The translations under genes and the position numbers were made by a program. Below are positions 1 to 6,687 of a stretch of 47,370 nucleotides of DNA, in pieces (position 1 is the first letter of the stretch; every line of letters starts with the position of its first letter). The notes under the pieces were generated by a model. It saw only the letters and a program-made list of their open reading frames with translations. It was not told the DNA's origin and ran no database searches. This stretch comes from Bacillota bacterium (lineage in GTDB: Bacteria; Bacillota; Clostridia; Lachnospirales; Lachnospiraceae): positions 1-47,370 of the forward strand of contig JAEYFP010000054.1 of assembly GCA_023402845.1 (NCBI GenBank), in the 5' to 3' direction.

Positions 1-136
1 TGTTCGCAACTTAATTCTACTACAAAAGGACTGGTGATTCCTTATATTTTTGGCATTTTTTAAAAGTTGTTTACAAGAGATATTGTGAATTAGGGCTTCT
101 GTGGATAAATTTACGGAAACTCAAGAACGGAAGACC

Positions 137-174
137 TTGACAGGGAAATGGATAAATGTTAGTCTGAATATAAT
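137..174 (+). promoter_or_regulatory. Possible promoter of the metG leader
   Basis: A consensus -10 box TATAAT lies at 169-174, which would start the transcript near 181, a few bases before T-box stem I. A TTGACA at 137-142 is 26 bp away, too far for normal -35/-10 spacing, so either the -35 is weak or TTGACA works with a poorer -10 near 160-165. Placement is uncertain. Confidence 0.35.
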
Positions 175-187
175 CTTTTTTGTAAAC

Positions 188-455
188 GCAGTGAGAAAGA
201 GAGTAAGCAGACAAGGAATGTTACAGAGAAATCCCCCGCCGAAACGGCGAGTGCTGAGAGGGATGCGGGAATTGCTGCTGAACATGGCTTTTGAGCAGTG
301 CACCGAGCCGGACAGGATTGTGATTCTGTCATGCGGTAAGGCTGCAACAGGTCCGCCTGTTATAGCGGAGAATGAGGTTCGCCTTCAGGCGGACGAACAG
401 AAGTGGCACCACGGATTATGTACCCGTCTTCTCATATGAGAAGGCGGGTTATTTA
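188..455 (+). promoter_or_regulatory. T-box riboswitch leader, methionine type, upstream of metG
   Basis: The leader has the standard T-box parts in order. Stem I opens with AGTGAGAAAGAGAGTA (190-205), carrying the AGTA strand of the loop-E motif. It closes with CTGCTGAAC followed by ATG at 284-286 in the specifier position and TTTGAGC, the same layout as in the well-known Bacillus glyQS leader. A small stem III lies at about 379-397, the T-box core AAGTGGCACCACGG at 401-414, and an intrinsic terminator at 422-455. The specifier codon ATG matches the downstream methionyl-tRNA synthetase, so uncharged tRNA-Met should promote readthrough. One oddity is that the bulge reads TGGC, whereas a tRNA-Met with discriminator A would call for TGGT. 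Confidence 0.88.
422..455 (+). terminator. T-box leader terminator
   Basis: The arms ACCCGTCTTCTC (422-433) and GAGAAGGCGGGT (438-449) pair with one G-T wobble around a 4-nt loop. They are followed by a T-rich tract that runs straight into the dispersed repeat. This is the terminator that the T-box antiterminator would compete with. Confidence 0.8.
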
Positions 456-558
456 TTTTATAGGAAATTCCTTCGGATTTCCTATAAAATAAAAGTGTAT
501 GCGCAGCTTCGCGCGCAAAACAAAAGCTGTGCTGCCAAAATATTTAACCATGAGAGTG
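451..558 (+). repeat. Dispersed hairpin repeat, copy 1 (metG leader)
   Basis: This block aligns without gaps to 18358-18465, with 83 of 100 bases identical from 459 to 558. Its first part is a perfect 16-bp inverted repeat, TTATTTTATAGGAAAT (453-468) against 477-492, with an 8-nt loop. A second hairpin pairs GCGCAGCTT (501-509) with AAGCTGTGC (524-532) through one wobble. It begins in the T-tract of the T-box terminator and ends about 20 bp before the metG ribosome binding site. It therefore lies in the metG mRNA leader whenever the T-box reads through. I see no coding function. Confidence 0.8.
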
Positions 559-596
559 CCCGAAGCACACTTTTGCTTTATGAAAGGAGAAATAAA

Positions 597-2567
597 ATGG
601 AAAACAAAAAATTTTATATGACGACAGCAATCGCATATACGTCAGGGAAACCGCATATAGGGAACAGCTACGAAATCGTGCTGGCAGACAGTATTGCGAG
701 ATTTAAGAGGCAGCAGGGATATGATGTGTTTTTCCAGACGGGAACAGATGAGCATGGACAGAAAATTGAAACGAAGGCGCAGGAGGCCGGTATTTCTCCT
801 AAGGAATATGTGGATAAGGTTTCCGGTATTGTGAAGGGCCTCTGGGATTTAATGAATACGTCTTATGATAAGTTTATTCGTACGACAGATGCAGATCATG
901 AGAGGCAGATTCAGAAGATTTTCAAGAAGCTGTATGATCAGGGAGATATTTACAAAGGAGCTTATGAAGGGATGTATTGTACGCCGTGTGAATCGTTCTG
1001 GACGGAATCACAGCTTGTGGACGGCAAATGCCCGGATTGCGGGCGGGCGGTGGCGCCGGCAAAAGAAGAAGCATATTTCTTAAAGCTGAGTAATTATGCA
1101 AACCGGCTGATTGCGCATATCAATACGCATCCGGAATTTATTCAGCCGGTATCAAGAAAAAATGAAATGATGAATAATTTCCTAATTCCGGGACTGCAGG
1201 ATTTGTGTGTTTCCAGGACTTCCTTTCAATGGGGAATTCCGGTTGATTTTGATGATAAGCATGTGGTCTATGTGTGGCTTGATGCATTATCCAACTATAT
1301 TACAGGAATCGGCTACGATGCGGACGGCAATTCCAGTGAGCAGTATAAGAAGCTGTGGCCGGCAGACTTGCATTTGATTGGAAAGGATATTGTACGTTTT
1401 CATACGATTTACTGGCCGATTATTTTGATGGCGCTGGGAGAGCCGCTTCCGAGGCAGGTATTTGGTCATCCGTGGCTGCTTCAGGGTGAAGGAAAAATGA
1501 GCAAGTCCAAGGGAAATGTTATTTATGCGGACGACCTTGTGGAACTGTTCGGTGTGGATGCGGTGCGTTATTTTGTGCTGCATGAGATGCCGTTTGAAAA
1601 CGATGGGGTGATTTCGTGGGAGCTTTTGGTGGAACGCATTAATTCGGATCTTGCCAATACACTTGGAAACCTTGTGAACAGGACAATTTCGATGAGTAAC
1701 AAATATTTTAACGGTATTGTGACTCAAACCGGTGTCAAGGAATCTGTTGATCAGGAGTTGATCGCGGTTGTGACCGGAACAAGAGCGAAAGTAGAAGAAA
1801 AGATGGAGCAGCTTCGTGTGGCTGATGCTTTGACAGAGCTATTTGTGCTGTTCAAGCGCTGCAATAAATATATCGATGAAACGGAGCCATGGATTCTTGC
1901 AAAGGATGAGGCGAAAAAAGACCGCCTTTCGGAGGTGCTTTACAATCTTGTCGAAAGCATCTGCGTCGGTGCAAACCTGTTAGCTGCATTTATGCCAGAA
2001 ACCTCGGAGCGTATTTTGCTTCAGCTAAGAGGAACAGAGAGAGATTATGAACTGCTTTCCGATTATGGATTCTATAAATCAGGAGAGAAGGTAACTGAAA
2101 CGCCGGAAATTCTGTTTGCACGTCTGGATATTAAGGAAGTGCTGGAAAAGGTGGAGGCAAAACAGGCTGCCGTTTTGAATGACGAAGCAGAACAAACAGA
2201 AGAAGCCGTTCAGGAGGAAGGTATTACAATAGAAAGTAAGCCGGAAATTACTTATGATGACTTTGCAAAACTGCAATTTCAGGTAGGAGAAATCATTTCC
2301 TGTGAAGAGGTGCCAAAATCCAAAAAACTTCTTTGTTTCAAGGTCCGAATAGGCAATGAAGTAAAACAGATCGTATCCGGTATTAAGCAGCATTACAAAG
2401 CGGAGGAAATGCCCGGTAAAAAGGTCATGGTGCTTGTGAATTTAAAACCTGCGACATTAGCGGGCCTTGTATCGGAAGGAATGCTTCTGTGTGCAGAGGA
2501 TGCAAACGGAACGATTGCTCTGATGACACCGGAAAAGCCGATGCCTGCCGGTGCGGAAATTTGCTGA
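597..2567 (+). CDS. metG: Methionyl-tRNA synthetase with C-terminal tRNA-binding domain
   Basis: Cytosolic class I aminoacyl-tRNA synthetase that charges tRNA-Met. The HIGH-type motif HIGN is at residues 20-23 and the KMSKS loop at 300-304. A zinc knuckle has paired cysteines at 128/131 and 145/148. The last ~105 residues form the EMAP-II/Arc1p-like tRNA-binding domain found in bacterial dimeric MetRS. The protein is 656 residues, normal for this form. The start is ATG 597 because it follows GAAAGGAGA by about 7 nt and begins MENKKFYMTT. An in-frame ATG at 372 would translate the T-box and repeat, so I rejected it. The T-box leader makes expression respond to methionine charging. A low-complexity acidic linker joins the catalytic and tRNA-binding parts. 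Confidence 0.97.
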   Translation: MENKKFYMTTAIAYTSGKPHIGNSYEIVLADSIARFKRQQGYDVFFQTGTDEHGQKIETKAQEAGISPKEYVDKVSGIVKGLWDLMNTSYDKFIRTTDADHERQIQKIFKKLYDQGDIYKGAYEGMYCTPCESFWTESQLVDGKCPDCGRAVAPAKEEAYFLKLSNYANRLIAHINTHPEFIQPVSRKNEMMNNFLIPGLQDLCVSRTSFQWGIPVDFDDKHVVYVWLDALSNYITGIGYDADGNSSEQYKKLWPADLHLIGKDIVRFHTIYWPIILMALGEPLPRQVFGHPWLLQGEGKMSKSKGNVIYADDLVELFGVDAVRYFVLHEMPFENDGVISWELLVERINSDLANTLGNLVNRTISMSNKYFNGIVTQTGVKESVDQELIAVVTGTRAKVEEKMEQLRVADALTELFVLFKRCNKYIDETEPWILAKDEAKKDRLSEVLYNLVESICVGANLLAAFMPETSERILLQLRGTERDYELLSDYGFYKSGEKVTETPEILFARLDIKEVLEKVEAKQAAVLNDEAEQTEEAVQEEGITIESKPEITYDDFAKLQFQVGEIISCEEVPKSKKLLCFKVRIGNEVKQIVSGIKQHYKAEEMPGKKVMVLVNLKPATLAGLVSEGMLLCAEDANGTIALMTPEKPMPAGAEIC

Positions 2568-2569
2568 TC

Positions 2570-2589
2570 AAAAGGACTTGTGCCTTTTT
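2570..2589 (+). terminator. Weak terminator after metG
   Basis: AAAAGG (2570-2575) can pair with CCTTTT (2583-2588), but the stem is short and the T-run is only five bases. It sits between metG and the convergent regulator gene. This is only a possible terminator. Confidence 0.3.
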
Positions 2590-2618
2590 GGCGATTAACA
2601 CGGACGGCAAAGCAAATT

Positions 2619-2975
2619 TTATTTGAATTTTGTTTTATAGTCTTCATCGGGCACGATATTTTCAAGGATACTGTCGAGATGTCTTTGTGTGTCATTGGAC
2701 AGATTTCGATACATGACGAGATGGTGCGCCTCATTAGGAGGCAGCACCTTTTCTATAAGTGAGAAGTTAGAATAAGGCTTATTGTCAGAGGTATATCCGA
2801 TCAGGTAGTCGACGGAAGTATGGAAAAACTCCGCAAACTGCATTAAAGTCGTTAAATCCGGCTCGGCAAGCTGATTTTCATATTTATATATGGATTGCTG
2901 GCTCAGATTGAATTTTTCAGCAAGCTTCTGCTGACTTAATCCTCTTGATTCCCGCAACAATTTCAAATTATTCAT
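2619..2975 (-). CDS. XRE-family helix-turn-helix regulator
   Basis: A 118-residue protein. Residues 3-60 form a Cro/cI-type HTH (LKLLRESRGLSQQKLAEKF, then LSQQSIYKYENQ). A short C-terminal region of unknown role, which may mediate dimerisation, follows. The start is the ATG at 2975, reading MNNLKLLRES, with AGGAGG about 8 nt upstream on the minus strand. An upstream in-frame ATG lacks such a site. The gene converges on metG and is divergent from the hydrolase gene at 3239. The intergenic region between the divergent pair holds a perfect 12-bp inverted repeat (3068-3097), a plausible operator for this regulator. The target and signal are unknown. Confidence 0.88.
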   Translation of the reverse strand: MNNLKLLRESRGLSQQKLAEKFNLSQQSIYKYENQLAEPDLTTLMQFAEFFHTSVDYLIGYTSDNKPYSNFSLIEKVLPPNEAHHLVMYRNLSNDTQRHLDSILENIVPDEDYKTKFK

Positions 2976-3067
2976 TACAAAACCTCCTAGAAAATGACAA
3001 TCATACAATTAATTCCCAAATTATGTACCTTTTTATTGTATCAAGTGAATTTTATTAGGGATAAATA

Positions 3068-3097
3068 CAGATAGTTGTTATATACAACAACTATCTG
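3068..3097. promoter_or_regulatory. Perfect inverted repeat in divergent intergenic region, candidate operator
   Basis: CAGATAGTTGTT (3068-3079) and AACAACTATCTG (3086-3097) are exact reverse complements with a 6-nt spacer. The element lies between the XRE gene (minus strand) and the hydrolase gene (plus strand), about 55 bp upstream of the hydrolase -10 box. Because both flanking genes point away, a terminator is not expected here, so a protein-binding site is more likely. Confidence 0.5.
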
Positions 3098-3149
3098 TTG
3101 TTTTCTGCGTAATACAAATATATAAAAACTGGGAAAGTAATTGGGATTA

Positions 3150-3158
3150 TGCTATAAT
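3150..3158 (+). promoter_or_regulatory. Extended -10 promoter of the hydrolase gene
   Basis: TGCTATAAT combines a consensus TATAAT (3153-3158) with the TG dinucleotide of an extended -10. No good -35 is visible, as is normal for this class. Confidence 0.5.
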
Positions 3159-3238
3159 GCTTTTAGCTGTTCTATTATTATAACGCGTGCAGGCAAGGTG
3201 TGCAGAAAAGCAGAACTATGCAGTAAGGAGATGGGGAA

Positions 3239-4186
3239 ATGATTCAAAAAGAAGAATTTTACTATGACTCCGAAGATGGCATTCATAAAATACATGCGGT
3301 AAAATGGATACCGGAGACAGAGGATATTTCGTGTGTTGTCCAGATTGTGCATGGAATGGCAGAGCATATAGAGCGTTATGAGGCTTTTGCGGATTATCTG
3401 ACACAAAGAGGGATTGTTGTAGTCGGCAATGATCATCTGGGCCATGGAAAATCTGTAAAGAATAAGGAAGAATACGGATATTTTTGTAAAAAAGATGCGG
3501 TAACAATTGTTGTGAGGGATATTTACCGGTTAAAAAAGCTTATTCAGGAAGAAAATCCCGGAGAACCGTATTATATTTTAGGACATAGTATGGGGTCGCT
3601 GCTGCTGAGGAATTATATTTTTAAATATGGAACAGATATCGACGGGGTAATACTAAGCGGCACAGCTTCCCACTCTCCTTTAAAAATAATTTCAGGAAAA
3701 GCACTTTTACAGTTAATCGCACTGTTTAAAGGATTAAATTATCACTCTAAGCTTGCAGACATGCTTGTAAACGGCAATTCAAATGACAGGATTGAGAATA
3801 AAAGAACCAGATTTGACTGGCTCAGTACAGATGAGGAAATTGTAGATATCTATGTTAAAGATGAAGCCTGCGGCTTCCTGTTTACAGTAAATGGTTTCTT
3901 AACTTTGCTGCAAAGTGTTGACAATTTAAACAAAAAGAAGTATCTTGCAAATATGCCGGAGAGTTTGCCTGTCCTATTTTTGTCGGGTTCACAGGATCCG
4001 GTGGGCGGATATACCACAGGTGTAAAAAGAGCCTACCGTCAGTTCGAGAAGGCGGGCATGAAATGCCTGAGTTTAAAATTTTATGAGGACTGCAGGCATG
4101 AAATACTGAATGAAAAGAACAAGAAAGAAGTGTATGAGGACATCTATGCGTTTTTTAAGACTCATAATGAGAAAAAGACGAAATAG
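3239..4186 (+). CDS. Alpha/beta hydrolase, lysophospholipase / monoacylglycerol lipase-like
   Basis: A predicted cytosolic serine hydrolase of 315 residues without a signal peptide. The catalytic triad can be placed as Ser117 in GHSMGS, Asp253 in SGSQDPVGG, and His287 in DCRHEIL. An HGMAEH oxyanion-type motif near residue 38 and DHLGHGKS near 65 are typical of the lysophospholipase/monoglyceride lipase group, which cleaves ester bonds of monoacyl lipids. AAGGAG sits about 9 nt before the ATG. The extended -10 at 3150 and a nearby palindrome suggest control by the divergent XRE regulator. The exact substrate cannot be read from sequence. Confidence 0.85.
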   Translation: MIQKEEFYYDSEDGIHKIHAVKWIPETEDISCVVQIVHGMAEHIERYEAFADYLTQRGIVVVGNDHLGHGKSVKNKEEYGYFCKKDAVTIVVRDIYRLKKLIQEENPGEPYYILGHSMGSLLLRNYIFKYGTDIDGVILSGTASHSPLKIISGKALLQLIALFKGLNYHSKLADMLVNGNSNDRIENKRTRFDWLSTDEEIVDIYVKDEACGFLFTVNGFLTLLQSVDNLNKKKYLANMPESLPVLFLSGSQDPVGGYTTGVKRAYRQFEKAGMKCLSLKFYEDCRHEILNEKNKKEVYEDIYAFFKTHNEKKTK

Positions 4187-4222
4187 ATGTAATGGGGAGT
4201 ATAAGAAACAGGAGGATTTGGG

Positions 4223-5257
4223 ATGAAAAAATTAGCATGCTTATTATTGACATTGTCTATGGCATTCGGAATGACGCTGGCCGTATCCGCAAGCCAGACA
4301 ATCAGCTTCGACGATGCGGGCAACGGAACAGTATCCGATAACGCCGCTCAAGGGGCTGCGGCAACGGCTCAAACGACTGCTCCCGCAGTCACGGTGACGC
4401 CGAATAAATCCTATCTGGCACTCGGCTCTGATCTGACACAGGATCAGCTTGCGACAGTGCTTGGCTTGATGGGGATCTCGGCAGCAGATTTAGGAAATTA
4501 TAATGTTGTCTATGTGACCAATGCGGACGAGCACAGTTATCTTGATCAGTATATCAGTTCGGGAGTCATCGGAACGAAGTCGCTCTCATCGGTACTTGTG
4601 CGTCCTATGGAGTCGGGACATGGTGTTGTCGTTACCACGAAGAATATTAATTACTGTACAACGAATATGTACCGCAATGCTTTGATAACGGCCGGCGTGC
4701 AGGACGCCGATATTATGGTGGTCGGCCCCACGCAGATTTCCGGCACGGCTGCGCTGATTGGTGCGTTAAAGGCATATGAACAGATGTCCGGCACGGCGAT
4801 CTCAGAAACGGCACTGGATACCGCGTTGAATGAGCTTGTTGCTACAGGCGAGTTATCCGAGACAGTTGGTGATAACAGCGAGGCCGAGGAACTGATTTCG
4901 TATATCAAGGCACAGATTGCGGCAAATGATTTAGATACCGAGGAAGAAATTGAAGCGGTAATCAGACAAGGAATGAAGGATAAAAATATCAGCCTGACTG
5001 AAGAAGAAATCCAGAAAATCGTTGACCTGATGATGAAGATCAAAGCGATGGGCATTGATTTTAGTGTGCTTGCTGAGCAGGCAGACGATATTTATGCAAA
5101 GTATAAAGCACAAATAGATGCCGGAACCTTTAATATTAATGATGTTGATTTAAACGATTTGGGTCTTGGAAAGGTTATTTCCAATGCGGTCGGTAATTTT
5201 TTTAAGGGCATCGGTGATTCTATCAAGAGTTTCTTCGGCACTTTATTTTCAAAATAA
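4223..5257 (+). CDS. Secreted DUF1002 family protein
   Basis: 344 residues beginning with a clear signal peptide (MKKLACLLLTLSMAFGMTLAVSA, cleavage near 23-24), then a short Ala/Thr-rich linker. The body carries the DUF1002 pattern: an ALGSDLTQDQ start, a NADEH segment, SSVLVRPMESGHG and VGPTQISGTAAL. The C-terminal ~130 residues are predicted helical and highly charged, ending in an amphipathic GNFFKGIGDSIKSFF stretch. The family is common in Firmicutes and its function is unknown. AGGAGG precedes the ATG by about 7 nt. It follows the hydrolase by 36 bp on the same strand and may be co-transcribed. Confidence 0.85.
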   Translation: MKKLACLLLTLSMAFGMTLAVSASQTISFDDAGNGTVSDNAAQGAAATAQTTAPAVTVTPNKSYLALGSDLTQDQLATVLGLMGISAADLGNYNVVYVTNADEHSYLDQYISSGVIGTKSLSSVLVRPMESGHGVVVTTKNINYCTTNMYRNALITAGVQDADIMVVGPTQISGTAALIGALKAYEQMSGTAISETALDTALNELVATGELSETVGDNSEAEELISYIKAQIAANDLDTEEEIEAVIRQGMKDKNISLTEEEIQKIVDLMMKIKAMGIDFSVLAEQADDIYAKYKAQIDAGTFNINDVDLNDLGLGKVISNAVGNFFKGIGDSIKSFFGTLFSK

Positions 5258-5304
5258 TTGCAGGGACAAAGGAGTGCGTACGGCGACGGCCGGGGAATGA
5301 CAAT

Positions 5305-5784
5305 ATGGAAAAGACCGTGTATGAGATTCGGCCGCTTTATCGCGAAGAGTGGGCAGATGCAATGCAGCTTGCATGGGATACATTTTTAATATTTGAAGCA
5401 CCGGAATATACACCGGAGGGTATTCAAAACTTCCAGGATTTTATTAAGGACCCAACGCTGAAAAAGATGTTTATAAAGGGACAGTACCAGACATTTGGCG
5501 CATTTGCCGGCCATACGATTATCGGAATTTTGGGCGTGCGTAACAGGAGTCATATTTCCCTGCTTTTTGTAGACCAAATCTATCACCATCAGGGAATTGC
5601 AAGTGCACTGTTAAAAAGACTGTTTCAATATGCGAGGACGGAGATGGGAATATACCAGATGACGGTCAACGCTTCACCATATGCGGTAGGTTTTTATCAT
5701 AAGCTTGGTTTTATGGATTTAGGGAAGGAAATTACGACGGAGGGCATCCGCTATACGCCGATGCTCATCTCTCTGGACGGATAA
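5305..5784 (+). CDS. GNAT family N-acetyltransferase
   Basis: 159 residues. The acetyl-CoA-binding core is visible as LLFVDQIYHHQGIASALLKRL (about 90-111; Q/R-x-x-G-x-A form) followed by MTVNASPYAVGFYHKLGFMDLG, the typical beta-5/alpha-4 region of GNAT enzymes. The substrate is unknown. The start at 5305 has only a weak upstream purine run (GGGGAATG). The gene follows the DUF1002 gene by 47 bp and is closed by a terminator at 5838. Confidence 0.85.
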   Translation: MEKTVYEIRPLYREEWADAMQLAWDTFLIFEAPEYTPEGIQNFQDFIKDPTLKKMFIKGQYQTFGAFAGHTIIGILGVRNRSHISLLFVDQIYHHQGIASALLKRLFQYARTEMGIYQMTVNASPYAVGFYHKLGFMDLGKEITTEGIRYTPMLISLDG

Positions 5785-5837
5785 TATCCGGAGTGGGAAT
5801 CTTAAAGAACTCTTAATAAAAAACAGTCTATGTTTTT

Positions 5838-5882
5838 AAAAAAGATGTGTTTTACTTTTTATAGTGAAATACATCTTTTTTG
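5838..5882 (+). terminator. Intrinsic terminator after the acetyltransferase gene
   Basis: A long hairpin pairs AAGATGTGTTTTAC (about 5842-5855) with GTGAAATACATCTT (5864-5877) through a few wobbles, and six T residues follow. It separates the 3.2-5.8 kb genes from the two-component system. Confidence 0.7.
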
Positions 5883-5935
5883 TGTTATGATGAGGGGGTG
5901 AAGCCGGGTGTGCGTTGAAAATAGAAGGAGGGGCA

Positions 5936-6634
5936 ATGGAACAGTTAAATATTTTAGTATGCGATGATGATAAAGAAATCGTAGAAGCGATACAGATTTA
6001 TTTGGAGAACGAGGGATACCGTATTTTTTGCGCTTATGACGGAGAGCAAGCAATCAAAATACTGGAAAAAGAGGAAATCCAGCTGTTGATTATCGATGTG
6101 ATGATGCCGAAGATGGACGGAATCCGTGCGACGCTCAAAATTCGCGAGACGAGCTGTGTGCCCATTATTATTTTATCCGCCAAAACAGAAGATACGGATA
6201 AGATACTTGGATTAAATGTCGGGGCGGATGATTATCTGGCAAAGCCATTTAATCCGCTTGAGCTTGTGGCAAGGGTAAAATCACAGCTCAGACGCTATAC
6301 AAAGCTCGGTGCGATCGCAGGGGATAATAAATCCATTTTCAGCGTGGGAGGCCTTGTGATGAATGATGAGCTGAAAGAAGTGAGAATTGACGGGGAGCCT
6401 GTTAAGCTGACGCCGATCGAATATAATATTCTGCTTTTACTCGTTAAGAATCAGGGAAAGGTATTTTCGATTAATCAGATTTATGAAAATATTTGGAATG
6501 AGGATGCAATTGGTGCGGATAACACAGTTGCCGTACACATCAGGCACATCCGGGAAAAAATAGAAATTAATCCGAAGGAGCCAAGGTACTTAAAGGTAGT
6601 CTGGGGTGTCGGATACAAAATTGAGAAACAATAA
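5936..6634 (+). CDS. OmpR/PhoB-family response regulator
   Basis: 232 residues. The N-terminal receiver has the acidic pair at residues 10-12 (CDDD), phospho-acceptor Asp54 in IIDVMMPKMDG, Ser/Thr in ILSAK and Lys in LAKPF. The C-terminal winged helix spans about 135-230 (LTPIEYNILLLLVKNQGKVFS and VAVHIRHIREKIE). The start is ATG 5936 after GAAGGAGGGG; a codon seven residues upstream lacks a site. The gene lies 53 bp upstream of its cognate kinase. VanR-like regulators of this type in Clostridia often respond to cell-envelope signals, but the target here is unknown. Confidence 0.93.
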   Translation: MEQLNILVCDDDKEIVEAIQIYLENEGYRIFCAYDGEQAIKILEKEEIQLLIIDVMMPKMDGIRATLKIRETSCVPIIILSAKTEDTDKILGLNVGADDYLAKPFNPLELVARVKSQLRRYTKLGAIAGDNKSIFSVGGLVMNDELKEVRIDGEPVKLTPIEYNILLLLVKNQGKVFSINQIYENIWNEDAIGADNTVAVHIRHIREKIEINPKEPRYLKVVWGVGYKIEKQ

Positions 6635-6687
6635 TACTACCGATTCCGGCGAATTGCGTGGAAATGGCAGGTAGAAAGGAATGCGCG

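Noticed and set aside
101..439. Open frame of 112 codons at the left end
   Set aside because: It lies across the T-box leader and terminator, has no ribosome binding site, and its peptide is low-quality basic sequence.
372..596. In-frame N-terminal extension of metG
   Set aside because: It would translate the T-box core, terminator and hairpin repeat; the true start at 597 has a strong ribosome binding site and the family N-terminus.
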